64,000 nt of DNA from Desulfovibrio sp. (GTDB taxonomy: Bacteria > Desulfobacterota > Desulfovibrionia > Desulfovibrionales > Desulfovibrionaceae): positions 240,680 through 304,679 of the forward strand of contig JACRDI010000008.1 in NCBI GenBank assembly GCA_016218665.1, given 5' to 3'. Positions within the stretch are counted from its first letter, which is position 1. Each line of letters opens with the position of its first letter. The notes under the pieces are model-generated. The model was given only the letters and a program-made list of their open reading frames with translations, searched no databases and was not told the DNA's origin. The position numbers and the translations under genes were made by a program. Shown here piece after piece: positions 8,244 through 16,254 of this stretch.

Positions 8244-9475
8244 ACGCGCCAGGCGACCTCTGGTTTGGGCAGTTCCGGCCACTGCTCGCTGCGGCCAGCG
8301 CGGTCAAGCACGGCCACGGTGTTGGAAGCGCTGTCGAACCCGCTGCCGGGCACGCCCACGCGGTTGGCCACGATGAGGTCCAGGCGCTTCTCCGCAAGCT
8401 TCAGGCGCGCCTGCCCGAGCAGGTCGTGGGTCTCCGCAGCGAAGCCGATGAGCATCTGCCCCTCGCGTTTGCCCTCGCCCAGGGTGCGCAGAATGTCCGG
8501 GTTGGCCTCAAGGCTGATGGCGAGCCCGGCACCAGCCTCCACGGCGAGGTCGCGCTTCTTGAGTTTGCGGCCCTGGCCCGTTGACGGCGGCACGGGGCGG
8601 AAGTCGCACACCGCCGCAGTGCAGCAGGCAATGTCTGCCGTGGGCCAGGCGGCTGCAGCGGCGTCGAGCATCTCTCGCGCCGTGGTGACGCGGGTGACAG
8701 TGACGCCGGGAGGAAAGTCGTAGGCCGTGGGGCCGGCCACCACGTGGACCTCGGCCCCGCGCAGCCAGGCGGCCATGGCCAGGCACGCGCCCATGAGGCC
8801 GCTGGAGGGGTTCGACAGGTAGCGCACGGCGTCCCAGGCCTCGCGCGTGGGGCCCAGGGTGACGAGGACCTTCTTGCCGGCCAGATCCTTGGGCGAGAGG
8901 GCGCGCAGCACCTCGGCGTAGACGTGCTCCACAGGGGCGAAGCGGCCCGCGCCGGTGTCGCCGCAGGCAACGTCGCCGCAGGCGGGGCCGATGGCAATGG
9001 CGCCGCGGTCAAGAAGGGTGCGCCAGTTGCTCTGGGTGGCGGGCGCGGCCCACATGGCCGGGTTCATGGCCGGGGCCAGCAGCAGGGGGCCCCGGAAGGC
9101 CAGGGCCTGGGTGGAGAGCATGTCATCGGCGATGCCGTGTGCCAGCTTGGCCAAAATGTTTGCCGTGGCCGGAGCGATGACCAGGGCCTGGGCGCTCTTG
9201 CCCGGCGTCAGGTGGGCGAAGGGATCGCCCAGCTGGGCCTCGGCCGGGCTCTCGGCGAACATGGCCGTATCCACGGTCTGCGCGCCCAGGGCGCGGAAGC
9301 TCTCCGCCCCGATGAAGCGCTGGGCAGAGGCGGTGAGGGTGACGCCCACGCCGACCTGCGCGCCAACGAGAAGCCGGAGGAGCTCCAGGCTCTTGTACGC
9401 GGCAACGCTGCCGGTGACGCCCAGATGCACCCTCCGGCCGAGGAAGCAGGGAAAGCTCAGGTGGTCTGTTCTCAA
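8219..9475 (-). CDS. coaBC: Bifunctional phosphopantothenoylcysteine decarboxylase / phosphopantothenate-cysteine ligase
   Basis: Carries out two steps of coenzyme A synthesis: joining cysteine to 4'-phosphopantothenate and decarboxylating the product to 4'-phosphopantetheine. The N-terminal flavoprotein domain (CoaC) shows GVTGSVAAYK (19-28), the active-site His88 in FAHLTPG, PAMNPAMW (135-142) and the Cys171 loop ACGDTGAGRF. The C-terminal CoaB domain starts near KKVLVTLGPTREAWDAVR and has NPSSGLMG, NPDIL, GFAAET and ANRVG. Length 418, normal. The start is a TTG at 9475-9473 with AAGGA six bases upstream, and it overlaps the stop of the preceding lipoprotein gene (TTGA), indicating coupling. 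The family's usual GRM is GRF here. Confidence 0.93.
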   Translation of the reverse strand: MRTDHLSFPCFLGRRVHLGVTGSVAAYKSLELLRLLVGAQVGVGVTLTASAQRFIGAESFRALGAQTVDTAMFAESPAEAQLGDPFAHLTPGKSAQALVIAPATANILAKLAHGIADDMLSTQALAFRGPLLLAPAMNPAMWAAPATQSNWRTLLDRGAIAIGPACGDVACGDTGAGRFAPVEHVYAEVLRALSPKDLAGKKVLVTLGPTREAWDAVRYLSNPSSGLMGACLAMAAWLRGAEVHVVAGPTAYDFPPGVTVTRVTTAREMLDAAAAAWPTADIACCTAAVCDFRPVPPSTGQGRKLKKRDLAVEAGAGLAISLEANPDILRTLGEGKREGQMLIGFAAETHDLLGQARLKLAEKRLDLIVANRVGVPGSGFDSASNTVAVLDRAGRSEQWPELPKPEVAWRVWDLLQLL

Positions 9476-10038
9476 TTGATGTCCTTCTCGGAGAAGCTGC
9501 TCTTGTTGGAGGCCGGGGGAGCAGGCACGCCGCGGGTGGTGCTGGTCTTGGAGTTGGTGGTGCGGGCGGAGGAGGAAGAGGAGGAGCCGGTCTTGTACTC
9601 CAGGGCGAACACGGTGGCCTTGGCCTTGAAGCCGTCCACCAGCTCGATGATGGCCGCCTTGTTGGTCTTCTCGTAGATGAGGATGCTCTTTTTGGAGCGC
9701 ACGGCCGAAACCTTGCGCCAGCCGTCCTTGATCATGTTGTTCTGGAAGAAGTTGATCAGGTCGTCGTACACCACCCGGCCCTGAAAGTTCTGGATGCCGG
9801 CCTTGAACTGCTGGGTGTCGAAGGAGAAGTCCTCGTCAGGGATGTGCTCCATGCCGTTGGGAACCAGAATGTCGTCGAAGAGGTAATAGTAGTTCGGATT
9901 GTCGTAGGTTTCGGCCTGGCCGCTGGTGGCCGGGCCGGCGTCGCTGGTGGCGCGGGCGTTGGTGTTCATGCCGGAGCAGGCGCTCAGGGTGGCGGCAAGG
10001 CTCAGGCCGAGGAAAAATTTAAAGGCTGCACGCTTCAT
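9472..10038 (-). CDS. Putative outer-envelope lipoprotein
   Basis: The 188-residue product starts with MKRAAFKFFLGLSLAATLSA and a lipobox LSAC (Cys21), so it should be lipidated and anchored in the envelope. The mature part has a small domain with PNGMEHIPDEDFSFDT, a region around YDDLINFFQNNMIKDGWRKV and IYEKTNKAAIIELVD, typical of small lipoproteins of unknown function in these bacteria, and a low-complexity serine/threonine-rich tail (SSSSSSA, TNSKTSTT). The ATG at 10038 has AGGA eight bases upstream and starts the signal peptide. It is the first gene of a lipoprotein-coaBC-hypothetical operon. Function unknown. Confidence 0.85.
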   Translation of the reverse strand: MKRAAFKFFLGLSLAATLSACSGMNTNARATSDAGPATSGQAETYDNPNYYYLFDDILVPNGMEHIPDEDFSFDTQQFKAGIQNFQGRVVYDDLINFFQNNMIKDGWRKVSAVRSKKSILIYEKTNKAAIIELVDGFKAKATVFALEYKTGSSSSSSARTTNSKTSTTRGVPAPPASNKSSFSEKDIN

Positions 10039-10162
10039 GGGGTGTGTCCTCATGGGGTTGGCAAAAGGGTGAGCACCGCGGGAAAAGCAACTTGAGGCGG
10101 TGTAGCTGATATGGGAAAAAATCTCAACGCGGCGAAAACCCGGAGGGGAGCGCGGCAGCGAA

Positions 10163-10864
10163 TCAGTCGGTGAGGCCGCCCTGGCGGCGGAGCAGAGCCT
10201 CCAGGCGTTCGCGGTCCTCGCGCAGGCGGCGAATCTCCACCTCCTGGGCAGACACGCGCGCCTTGAGGTCGGCGTTGTCGCTGGTGAGGGTGAGGCTGAT
10301 CTCCTCCATGACCGCGAGCTTGGGCTCCATGAGCCGCATGCGCTCGGTCAGGCGTTCCACCTGGGAGCTGACGTCGGCCTGTTCGCGCCTGGCGACGCGC
10401 TTCAGGTTGCGCGCAAGCAGCACGAATCCGTTCTTGAGCTTGTTGATGTCGGTCTGGTGGGAGTCAAGGCTGGTCTTCTGCTCGGCCAGTTTGTCCAGGG
10501 CGTCGGAGAAGTGCGCGATGGAACTCGAAAGCGCGTCGGAAAGGGCGTCGGAGAGGGCCTCGGCCAGGTTGGCCGGCAGGTCCCTGGCCACGGCGGGCAG
10601 GGCGATGGGCTCGGCCGCCGGGCCCACCTCGATGGTGCGTGGGAATTCTCGGCGCAAAATGTCCTCGATTTCACTGGTGATACGGCCTTCGGCGTAGAGC
10701 TCGCCGATGCGGTGAAACACGGCCAAGGCATCTTCCGGGTAGCGCGTCATGCGGCCAAGCCTGCGACCGGCCAGGAAGTCCTTGAACAGCGACGCATAGC
10801 GCCGGGCCGTGGGCGCGGGGATGCCAGTGCGTTTGGCGATGTCGCTTAAGGCCAGCAGTTCCAT
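10163..10864 (-). CDS. MerR-like N-terminal HTH protein with a long coiled coil
   Basis: The 233-residue product begins with a MerR-type winged helix: LSDIAKRTGIPAPTARRYAS, then RRLGRMTRYPEDALAVFHRI. A linker follows, with the small repeat ALSDALSDALSS, and then a long heptad-rich coiled coil from about residue 115 to the end (LDKLAEQKTSLDSHQTDINK, VERLTERMRLMEPKL, LREDRERLEALLRRQ). Related HTH-plus-coiled-coil proteins act as regulators or DNA-organising proteins. There is no effector domain with cysteines as in metal-sensing MerR. Divergent from queA, 166 bp apart. The role is unknown. Confidence 0.75.
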   Translation of the reverse strand: MELLALSDIAKRTGIPAPTARRYASLFKDFLAGRRLGRMTRYPEDALAVFHRIGELYAEGRITSEIEDILRREFPRTIEVGPAAEPIALPAVARDLPANLAEALSDALSDALSSSIAHFSDALDKLAEQKTSLDSHQTDINKLKNGFVLLARNLKRVARREQADVSSQVERLTERMRLMEPKLAVMEEISLTLTSDNADLKARVSAQEVEIRRLREDRERLEALLRRQGGLTD

Positions 10865-11030
10865 GGACGGTGAATATCAGGATCAAGCCGAAGATCAAGG
10901 AAAAACTGGCGTCCACAGCCGCATTGCGGATGTGATCGCCACGCGCTGATCAGATCGTCTTCAGGCGCGCCGGGCGCTCACGCCGGGCGGGGGTTGCCAT
11001 CGCTGGCGGATCGGGTACCATCCTCCAACC

Positions 11031-12209
11031 ATGCGCAACAACGCCTCACGCCCATCAGACGAAGCGCCGGACCTCTCCGGCGTGCCCCAGGAATTCCGCC
11101 TTGCGAGCTACGTGTACGAACTGCCCGAGGAGCGCATCGCCCGGCGGCCGGCCGAGAGGCGCGACGCCTCGCGCCTGCTGCTCGTGGACCGCGCTGCGGA
11201 AGGCGCCCGGCCGGACGAGTTCGCCAACCTGCCGGAGCTACTGGCTGCCAGGTTCCCGCAAGGGGGCCTGCTCATCGCCAACAATTCCAGGGTGTTTCCC
11301 GCGCGCATCTATGGCCGCAGGGCCACGGGCGGGCGGGTGGAGCTGCTGCTCCTGACACCCCTGCCGCTGCTTCACGTGAAACCTTTGTCCGAAGGGTGGA
11401 GCAGCGCCGAGGCCGAGGGCCTGGTGCGCACGGCCAAGCGCATGAAGGAAGGCGAGGCGGCGCTCTTCGACGCGCCGGCTGGGTCGGACTTCCGCGTGGT
11501 GCTGCTGGAACGCGGCGAGTACGGCCGTTGCCGCCTGCGCCTGGAATGGCAGGGCGACATCGCGGCGATCCTGAACGAAATCGGCCACATGCCCTTGCCG
11601 CCCTACCTGGAGCGCGAGGACGACGCCGCGGACCGCGAGCGCTACCAGACCACCTACGCGGACGCCTCCAAGGCCGGCAGCGTGGCCGCGCCCACGGCCG
11701 GGCTGCACTTCACGCCCGAGGTGCGCGCGCGGCTGGCGGAAAAGGGCTTCCAGTGGGCCGAGGTGACCCTTTACGTGGGCTACGGCACCTTCAGCCCCGT
11801 GCGCGCGACGGACATCCGCGAGCACGTGATGCACAAGGAGTATGTGGAGGTGCCCGAGGAAACCGCGCAGGCCATCCGCACGGCCAAGGCGGGCGGGCGG
11901 CCGGTCATCGCCGTGGGCACCACCAGCGCGCGCAGCCTGGAGGGCATGTTCGCGGAGCTTGGCCGGGTGGGCGGCTTCGCGGGGGAGACGGGCATCTACA
12001 TCTATCCTGGCGCGGATTCTGCCGCGTATCCGGGCAAAAGCTTTGGCGTTGTGGACGCGCTTCTCACCAATTTTCATTTGCCAGAGTCAAGCCTCCTGAT
12101 TATGGTTTCGGCCCTGGCGGGCCGTGAACGCATCATGGCCGCCTACGCTTTGGCGCTCGCCCAGGGCTTCCGGTTTTTTTCCTACGGCGACGCCATGCTC
12201 ATCGTCTGA
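11031..12209 (+). CDS. queA: S-adenosylmethionine:tRNA ribosyltransferase-isomerase
   Basis: Transfers and rearranges the ribosyl part of S-adenosylmethionine onto preQ1 in tRNA to form epoxyqueuosine. The 392-residue product has family hallmarks in order: LASYVYELPEERIARRPAERRDASRLL near the N terminus, a NSRVFPARIYG motif, GHMPLPPYL, DRERYQTTYA, GSVAAPTAGLHFT, VTLYVGYGTF, and near the end FLLTNFHLPESSLLIMVSA-type residues followed by YGDAMLI. It starts the plus-strand run leading into korDABC, with a 57-base gap. The gene contains a 14/16 match to parS at 11368-11383. The upstream extension of about 25 residues before the conserved start is slightly longer than usual. Confidence 0.95.
   Translation: MRNNASRPSDEAPDLSGVPQEFRLASYVYELPEERIARRPAERRDASRLLLVDRAAEGARPDEFANLPELLAARFPQGGLLIANNSRVFPARIYGRRATGGRVELLLLTPLPLLHVKPLSEGWSSAEAEGLVRTAKRMKEGEAALFDAPAGSDFRVVLLERGEYGRCRLRLEWQGDIAAILNEIGHMPLPPYLEREDDAADRERYQTTYADASKAGSVAAPTAGLHFTPEVRARLAEKGFQWAEVTLYVGYGTFSPVRATDIREHVMHKEYVEVPEETAQAIRTAKAGGRPVIAVGTTSARSLEGMFAELGRVGGFAGETGIYIYPGADSAAYPGKSFGVVDALLTNFHLPESSLLIMVSALAGRERIMAAYALALAQGFRFFSYGDAMLIV
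11368..11383. promoter_or_regulatory. Near-match parS site inside queA
   Basis: TGCTTCACGTGAAACC differs from the parS consensus at positions 3 and 16 only and keeps the central TTCACGTGAA core. It is 5 kb from the perfect pair. It encodes Leu-His-Val-Lys in queA, so it could be chance or a weaker third ParB site. Confidence 0.5.
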
Positions 12210-12266
12210 GCCCATGCATTTCAAAATGCCGCAAGGCCACGGCCCGCGCGGCGAAAGGGGTGTCCC

Positions 12267-12500
12267 ATGTCCCGCATCACCGTTTCGGAGGAGCGCTGCA
12301 AAGGGTGCCTGCTGTGCACCCTGGTCTGCCCGGTCACGATCATCCGGCAGAGCGAGCGCATCAACCAGCACGGCTACAAGGTTGCCGAGGTTCCGGCCGA
12401 TGACATGGCCAAATGCACCGGCTGCGCGTCCTGCGCCACCATCTGCCCGGACGTGGCCATAGAGGTCTGGCGCGGCAAGAAAGCCAAAAAGGCCGCATAG
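12267..12500 (+). CDS. korD: 2-oxoacid:ferredoxin oxidoreductase, delta (ferredoxin) subunit
   Basis: A 77-residue protein with two [4Fe-4S] cluster motifs: C11-x2-C-x2-C-x3-C21-P and C50-x2-C-x2-C-x3-C60-P. It is the electron-carrying delta subunit of a four-subunit 2-oxoacid oxidoreductase. Electrons from the TPP/FeS subunit pass through it to ferredoxin. GAAAGGGG lies before the ATG, and the alpha subunit follows 11 bases after the stop. The order delta-alpha-beta-gamma is that of korDABC/oorDABC 2-oxoglutarate enzymes, which is the best guess for substrate; branched-chain 2-oxoacid or pyruvate enzymes cannot be excluded. It ends with a basic KKAKKAA. Confidence 0.9.
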   Translation: MSRITVSEERCKGCLLCTLVCPVTIIRQSERINQHGYKVAEVPADDMAKCTGCASCATICPDVAIEVWRGKKAKKAA

Positions 12501-12511
12501 GAGGGACGCAT

Positions 12512-13594
12512 ATGGCGGACAAGAAGGAACGTCTCTTCGTCAAGGGCAACGAGGCCATCGCCATGGGCGCGCTGGCGGCCGGGTGCAAGTGCTTCTTCGG
12601 CTATCCCATCACCCCGCAGAACGACATCCCGGAGTTCATGAGCAAGGCCATGGTCGAGGCCGGGGGCGAGTTCGTCCAGGCCGAGAGCGAAGTGGCCGCG
12701 GCCAACATGCTGCTGGGCGCCGGCGCCTGCGGCATCCGCGCCATGACCAGCTCCTCCAGCCCGGGCATGAGCCTCAAGCAGGAGGCCATCAGCTACATGG
12801 CCGGCAGCGAGGTGCCCGCGGTCATCGTGAACATGAACCGGGGCGGCCCGGGCCTGGGCGACATCGGCCCCAGCCAGGGCGACTACTTCCAGTCCACCCG
12901 CGGCGGCGGCCACGGCGACTACCGCCTGCTGGTGCTGGCTCCCTCCAGCGCGCAGGAAGCCTACGACATGACCTTTGACGCCTTTGACCTGGCCTTCGCC
13001 TCGCGCAACCCGGTGCTCATCCTGGGCGATGCCATCATCGGCCAGATGAAGGAGCCGATAACCCCGCGCGAGCCCAAGAAGGTGGACCCGAACGAGGGCG
13101 CGGACTGGCGGCTCATCGGCGCGCCGGTGAAGGGCAAGGGCAAGCGCGCCCACCGCGTCATCAAGTCCCTCTTCCTCATGGACGGTGAGCTGGCCGGGCA
13201 GAACATGAAGCTGCAGGCCAAGTACGACGCCTGGAAGAAGATGGTCGACTTCGAGACCTTCCAGGTGAAGGACGCCGAGCTGGTGGTGGTGGCCTTCGGC
13301 TCCATCGGCCGCATCGCCAAGAACGCCGTGCGCTCCCTGCGGGCCAAGGGCAAGAAGGTCGGCCTGTTCCGGCCCAAGACCCTCTATCCCTTCCCGGAAA
13401 AGCAGCTGGAGAAGCTGGCCAAGGAAGGCAAGCGCTTCCTGACCATCGAGCACAACCTGGGCCAGATGGTGGAAGACGTGCGCCTCTCCGTGCGCAAGTA
13501 CGGCGACTCGGACCTGTTCTGCGTCTACCCCGGCAACATGCCCAGCCCCGACGACTTCGAAGCGCCCATCCTCAAGGCGCTGGGGAGGAAATAG
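12512..13594 (+). CDS. korA: 2-oxoacid:ferredoxin oxidoreductase, alpha subunit
   Basis: Pyrimidine-binding subunit of the TPP-dependent, CoA-acylating oxidoreductase. The 360-residue product starts MADKKERLFVKGNEAIAMGA and has the conserved GYPITPQ (30-36), the ESEVAAANM region, TSSSSPGMSL, NRGGPGLGDIGPSQGDYFQ and the C-terminal domain with VVAFGSIGRIAKNAV. GGAGGG precedes the ATG at 12512; an in-frame upstream start would read through korD. The order and tight spacing (11 bp upstream, 1 bp to beta) indicate a single operon. In an anaerobe such an enzyme makes or consumes 2-oxoglutarate or a related 2-oxoacid with ferredoxin as partner. Confidence 0.93.
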   Translation: MADKKERLFVKGNEAIAMGALAAGCKCFFGYPITPQNDIPEFMSKAMVEAGGEFVQAESEVAAANMLLGAGACGIRAMTSSSSPGMSLKQEAISYMAGSEVPAVIVNMNRGGPGLGDIGPSQGDYFQSTRGGGHGDYRLLVLAPSSAQEAYDMTFDAFDLAFASRNPVLILGDAIIGQMKEPITPREPKKVDPNEGADWRLIGAPVKGKGKRAHRVIKSLFLMDGELAGQNMKLQAKYDAWKKMVDFETFQVKDAELVVVAFGSIGRIAKNAVRSLRAKGKKVGLFRPKTLYPFPEKQLEKLAKEGKRFLTIEHNLGQMVEDVRLSVRKYGDSDLFCVYPGNMPSPDDFEAPILKALGRK

Positions 13595-13595
13595 C

Positions 13596-14504
13596 ATGAC
13601 CAAGGCAAAAACCGCACCCAAGGCCGCTCCCAAGGCGGCAGCCAAGACAGCGGTCAAGGCTGCGAAGGCCGCCCCGGCTGTGAAAAGCGTCGATGCGAGC
13701 GGCGATGAGCTGGTGTTCACCCGGCCCGAGGCCATGGTGGACCGCGCCACCCACTACTGCCCCGGCTGCCACCACGGCATCGCCCACAGGCTCGTGGCCG
13801 AGCTGCTGGACGAGATGGAGCTGACGGACAAGACCATCGCGGCCAGCTCCATCGGCTGCTCCGTGTTTTTGTACAACTACATTAAGGCCGACACCGTGGA
13901 GTCTCCCCACGGCCGCGCCCCGGCCGTGGCCACGGGCATCAAGCGCGCCCGGCCGGACAAGTTCGTCTTCACCTACCAGGGCGACGGCGACCTGGCCTCC
14001 ATCGGCATGGCGGAGATCATGCACGCGGCGAACCGCGGCGAGCGCATCACCGTGGTCTTTGTGAACAACACGGTCTACGGCATGACCGGCGGCCAGATGG
14101 CCCCGACCACGCTCATCGGCCAGCGCACCACCACCTGCCCCGGCGGCCGCTGCAAGGACCGCGAGGGCGCGCCCATCCGCATGGCCGAGATCATCGCCCA
14201 GCTGGGCGGCGTGGCCTTCTGCGCGCGCGGCAGCCTGGACTCGGTGAAGAACATCCGCCAGGCCAAGAAGTACATGCGCAAGGCCTTCGAGGCCCAGACC
14301 ACGGGCCAGGGCTTCGGGTTCATCGAGCTGCTGGCCGGGTGCCCCACCAACTGGCGCATGACGCCCGTTGCGGCCAACAAGCGCATCACCGACGAGATGA
14401 TCCCCTACTTCCCCCTGGGCGTGTACAAGGACCTGGAGGCGGACGGCACCTGCGGCTCCATGATTGCACCCGGCGCTGCCGGCGGCGAAGCGGGAGGCAA
14501 GTAA
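13596..14504 (+). CDS. korB: 2-oxoacid:ferredoxin oxidoreductase, beta (TPP-binding) subunit with a Lys/Ala-rich N-terminal extension
   Basis: Binds thiamine diphosphate and an FeS cluster and performs oxidative decarboxylation. In the 302-residue product HYCPGCHHG (53-61) holds cluster cysteines, GDGDLASIG (129-137) with NN at 157-158 is the TPP/Mg motif, and GGQMAPTT and CPGGRCKDREG follow. Residues 1-35 (MTKAKTAPKAAPKAAAKTAV and on) form a lysine/alanine/proline-rich, probably disordered extension that is not part of the usual beta subunit, which begins near residue 38. The gene starts one base after korA ends and overlaps the next start (TAATG). The extension resembles the much longer tail on the gamma subunit. 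Confidence 0.93.
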   Translation: MTKAKTAPKAAPKAAAKTAVKAAKAAPAVKSVDASGDELVFTRPEAMVDRATHYCPGCHHGIAHRLVAELLDEMELTDKTIAASSIGCSVFLYNYIKADTVESPHGRAPAVATGIKRARPDKFVFTYQGDGDLASIGMAEIMHAANRGERITVVFVNNTVYGMTGGQMAPTTLIGQRTTTCPGGRCKDREGAPIRMAEIIAQLGGVAFCARGSLDSVKNIRQAKKYMRKAFEAQTTGQGFGFIELLAGCPTNWRMTPVAANKRITDEMIPYFPLGVYKDLEADGTCGSMIAPGAAGGEAGGK

Positions 14505-15322
14505 TGAAGCGCTACATCGACGTCATCATGGCCGGCTTCGGCGGGCAGGGCGTGCTCTTGATCGGCAACCTGCTGGCCTACGCGGGCATGAAGGAGAAGC
14601 TCAACGTCACCTACATCCCGGTCTACGGGGTGGAGATGCGCGGCGGCACGGCCAACTGCACCGTGGTGCTCTCCGAGGAGGAGATCGGCTCGCCCATCAT
14701 CAACACGCCGAAAAGCCTCATCGTGCTCAACCGCCCCAGCCTGGACAAGTTCCAGCCCAAGCTGGCCGACGGCGGCATCCAGATCGTCAATTCCAGCCTG
14801 GTGGACCCCAAGCTGGTGGAGAAGGGCGGCCGCATCCGCACGGTGCTGATTCCCGCCAACGAGCTGGCCGACAAGGTGGGCAACGCCCGCGCCGTGAACA
14901 CCATCATGCTGGGGGCCTACGTGGCCGCCACCGGCGTGGTGAAGCTGTCCACGGTGGAGGAGAGCCTGTCCGCGGTCATGGCCGCCAAGATCGTGCCCCT
15001 GAACATCACCGCCCTGCGCGCGGGCGCGGAGTACGCCCTGGAGCAGCTCAAGGGCCAGGGCGCTGCCAAGAAGCCCGCTGCCGCCAAGGCCCCGGCCAAG
15101 AAAGCCGACGCCAAGAAGCCTGCGGCCCCGAAGGCCGCGACGAAAAAGCCCGCCGGCAAGGCTCCGGCCAAGCCCGCTGCCAAGAAGCCTGCGGCCCCGG
15201 CCAAGGCCCCGGCGAAGAAGGCGGAAGCCAAGAAGCCTGCCCCCAAGAAACCGGCGAAGCCTGCCGCCAAAAAGACGACGCCCCCTAAACCGACGAAGTC
15301 GGCGGTCGCGAAGAAGAAGTAG
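14504..15322 (+). CDS. korC: 2-oxoacid:ferredoxin oxidoreductase, gamma subunit with a histone-H1-like C-terminal tail
   Basis: The first 185 or so residues form a normal gamma domain: MKRYIDVIMAGFGGQGVLLI at the start, GVEMRGGTANC, and LGAYVAATG. From about residue 187 to 272 the protein is almost only Lys, Ala and Pro (units such as AKKPAAAKAPAKK and KKPAAPKAA), a strongly basic tail like histone H1 or Hc1. The family normally stops before this tail. The ATG at 14504 overlaps the korB stop by one base and has GGGAGG upstream. The tail is in frame and ends at a clean stop six bases before aroE, so it is not an annotation error of the start. Its role is unknown: electrostatic assembly with the beta tail or nucleic-acid binding are guesses. 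Confidence 0.92.
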   Translation: MKRYIDVIMAGFGGQGVLLIGNLLAYAGMKEKLNVTYIPVYGVEMRGGTANCTVVLSEEEIGSPIINTPKSLIVLNRPSLDKFQPKLADGGIQIVNSSLVDPKLVEKGGRIRTVLIPANELADKVGNARAVNTIMLGAYVAATGVVKLSTVEESLSAVMAAKIVPLNITALRAGAEYALEQLKGQGAAKKPAAAKAPAKKADAKKPAAPKAATKKPAGKAPAKPAAKKPAAPAKAPAKKAEAKKPAPKKPAKPAAKKTTPPKPTKSAVAKKK

Positions 15323-15327
15323 CCCGC

Positions 15328-16170
15328 GTGAAGCAGAACCAGAACAAGAAGCCCCAGGGCCAGTACGGCATCATCGGCTGGCCCCTGGGGCACACCAAGA
15401 GCCCGCTGCTGCACAACTGGGGCCTCAAGGAGTCCGGCCTGGGCGGGGCCTACGTGCCCTGGCCCACGGAGCCGGCCAAACTCAAGGCCTTCATGGCCGA
15501 GGCCAAGGCCCGCAAGATCCGCGGCGTCAGCGTCACCATTCCGCACAAGCAGGCCGTGATTCCCTACCTGGACGGCCTCACCGAGCGGGCGCGGGCCGTG
15601 GGCGCGGTGAACACGCTCTTCTGGCGGGAGGGCAAGCTCCTGGGCGACAACACCGACGTCCTGGGCATCATGGCCCCGCTGGCGCCGCACAAGGACAGGC
15701 TGGAAAGCGCGCTTGTGCTGGGCGCGGGCGGCGCGGCCCGCGCTGCCTGCCAGGCCCTCAAGGAGCTGGGCGTGGCGGAAATCGCCGTGGCCAACCGCAC
15801 CCAGGCCAAGGCCGAGGCCCTGGCGAAGGACTTCGGCCTTGCGGCCGTGCCCTGGGAGGAACGCGCCGGGCGCGCCTGGACGCTCATCATCAACACCACG
15901 CCGCTTGGCATGCTGGGCGACCATGTGGACGAAAGCCCCTGGCCGGCCGACGGGTTCGCCAAGGTCTCACTGGTGTTCGACATGGTCTACAACCCCGTGC
16001 GCACCAGGCTCATCCAGGACGCCCAGGCGGCCGAGGTGGCCTGCATCTCCGGCCTGAACATGTTCCTGCACCAGGGGCTGGCCCAGTTCGAAATATGGAC
16101 CGGCAAGCGCCTGGACGAAAAGCGCGCCCGCCAGCTGCTCATGGCCGACATGGCCCTCACCGGCGGCTAG
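15328..16170 (+). CDS. aroE: Shikimate dehydrogenase
   Basis: Reduces 3-dehydroshikimate to shikimate with NADPH in aromatic amino acid synthesis. The 280-residue product has the substrate motif GWPLGHTKSPLLHN (17-30), with threonine where the first serine is usual, VTIPHK with the catalytic lysine, GAVNTLFW, DNTDVLG with the catalytic aspartate, the nucleotide loop LGAGGAARA, ANRTQAKA, and NTTPLGM. The start is a GTG at 15328, five bases after the korC stop; the ribosome site is weak, which suggests coupling to the kor operon. The strong terminator at 16196-16226 follows. Confidence 0.93.
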   Translation: MKQNQNKKPQGQYGIIGWPLGHTKSPLLHNWGLKESGLGGAYVPWPTEPAKLKAFMAEAKARKIRGVSVTIPHKQAVIPYLDGLTERARAVGAVNTLFWREGKLLGDNTDVLGIMAPLAPHKDRLESALVLGAGGAARAACQALKELGVAEIAVANRTQAKAEALAKDFGLAAVPWEERAGRAWTLIINTTPLGMLGDHVDESPWPADGFAKVSLVFDMVYNPVRTRLIQDAQAAEVACISGLNMFLHQGLAQFEIWTGKRLDEKRARQLLMADMALTGG

Positions 16171-16178
16171 GCGCACAC

Positions 16179-16231
16179 GCCACGCGTGAAACAAGAAGGG
16201 CGGCCGCGCATGCGGCCGCCCTTTTTTGCGT
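16179..16231 (+). repeat. 53-bp direct repeat with terminator, copy 1
   Basis: GCCACGCGTGAAACAAG, then a perfect hairpin with arms AAGGGCGGCCGC (16196-16207) and GCGGCCGCCCTT (16212-16223), loop GCAT, then a T run and GCGT. The same 53 bp occur at 21055-21107 except that the hairpin loop reads ATGC, which means the hairpin is inverted. It acts as terminator for aroE and, with T-rich sequence on the other side, may also stop the convergent gene. Confidence 0.9.
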
Positions 16232-16254
16232 CCAGGATCCGGCGATGGCTGGGC

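Noticed and set aside
16179..16197. CGTGAAACA in the 53-bp repeats as parS half-sites
   Set aside because: Only the right half of parS matches and the left half is not palindromic, so ParB binding is unlikely.
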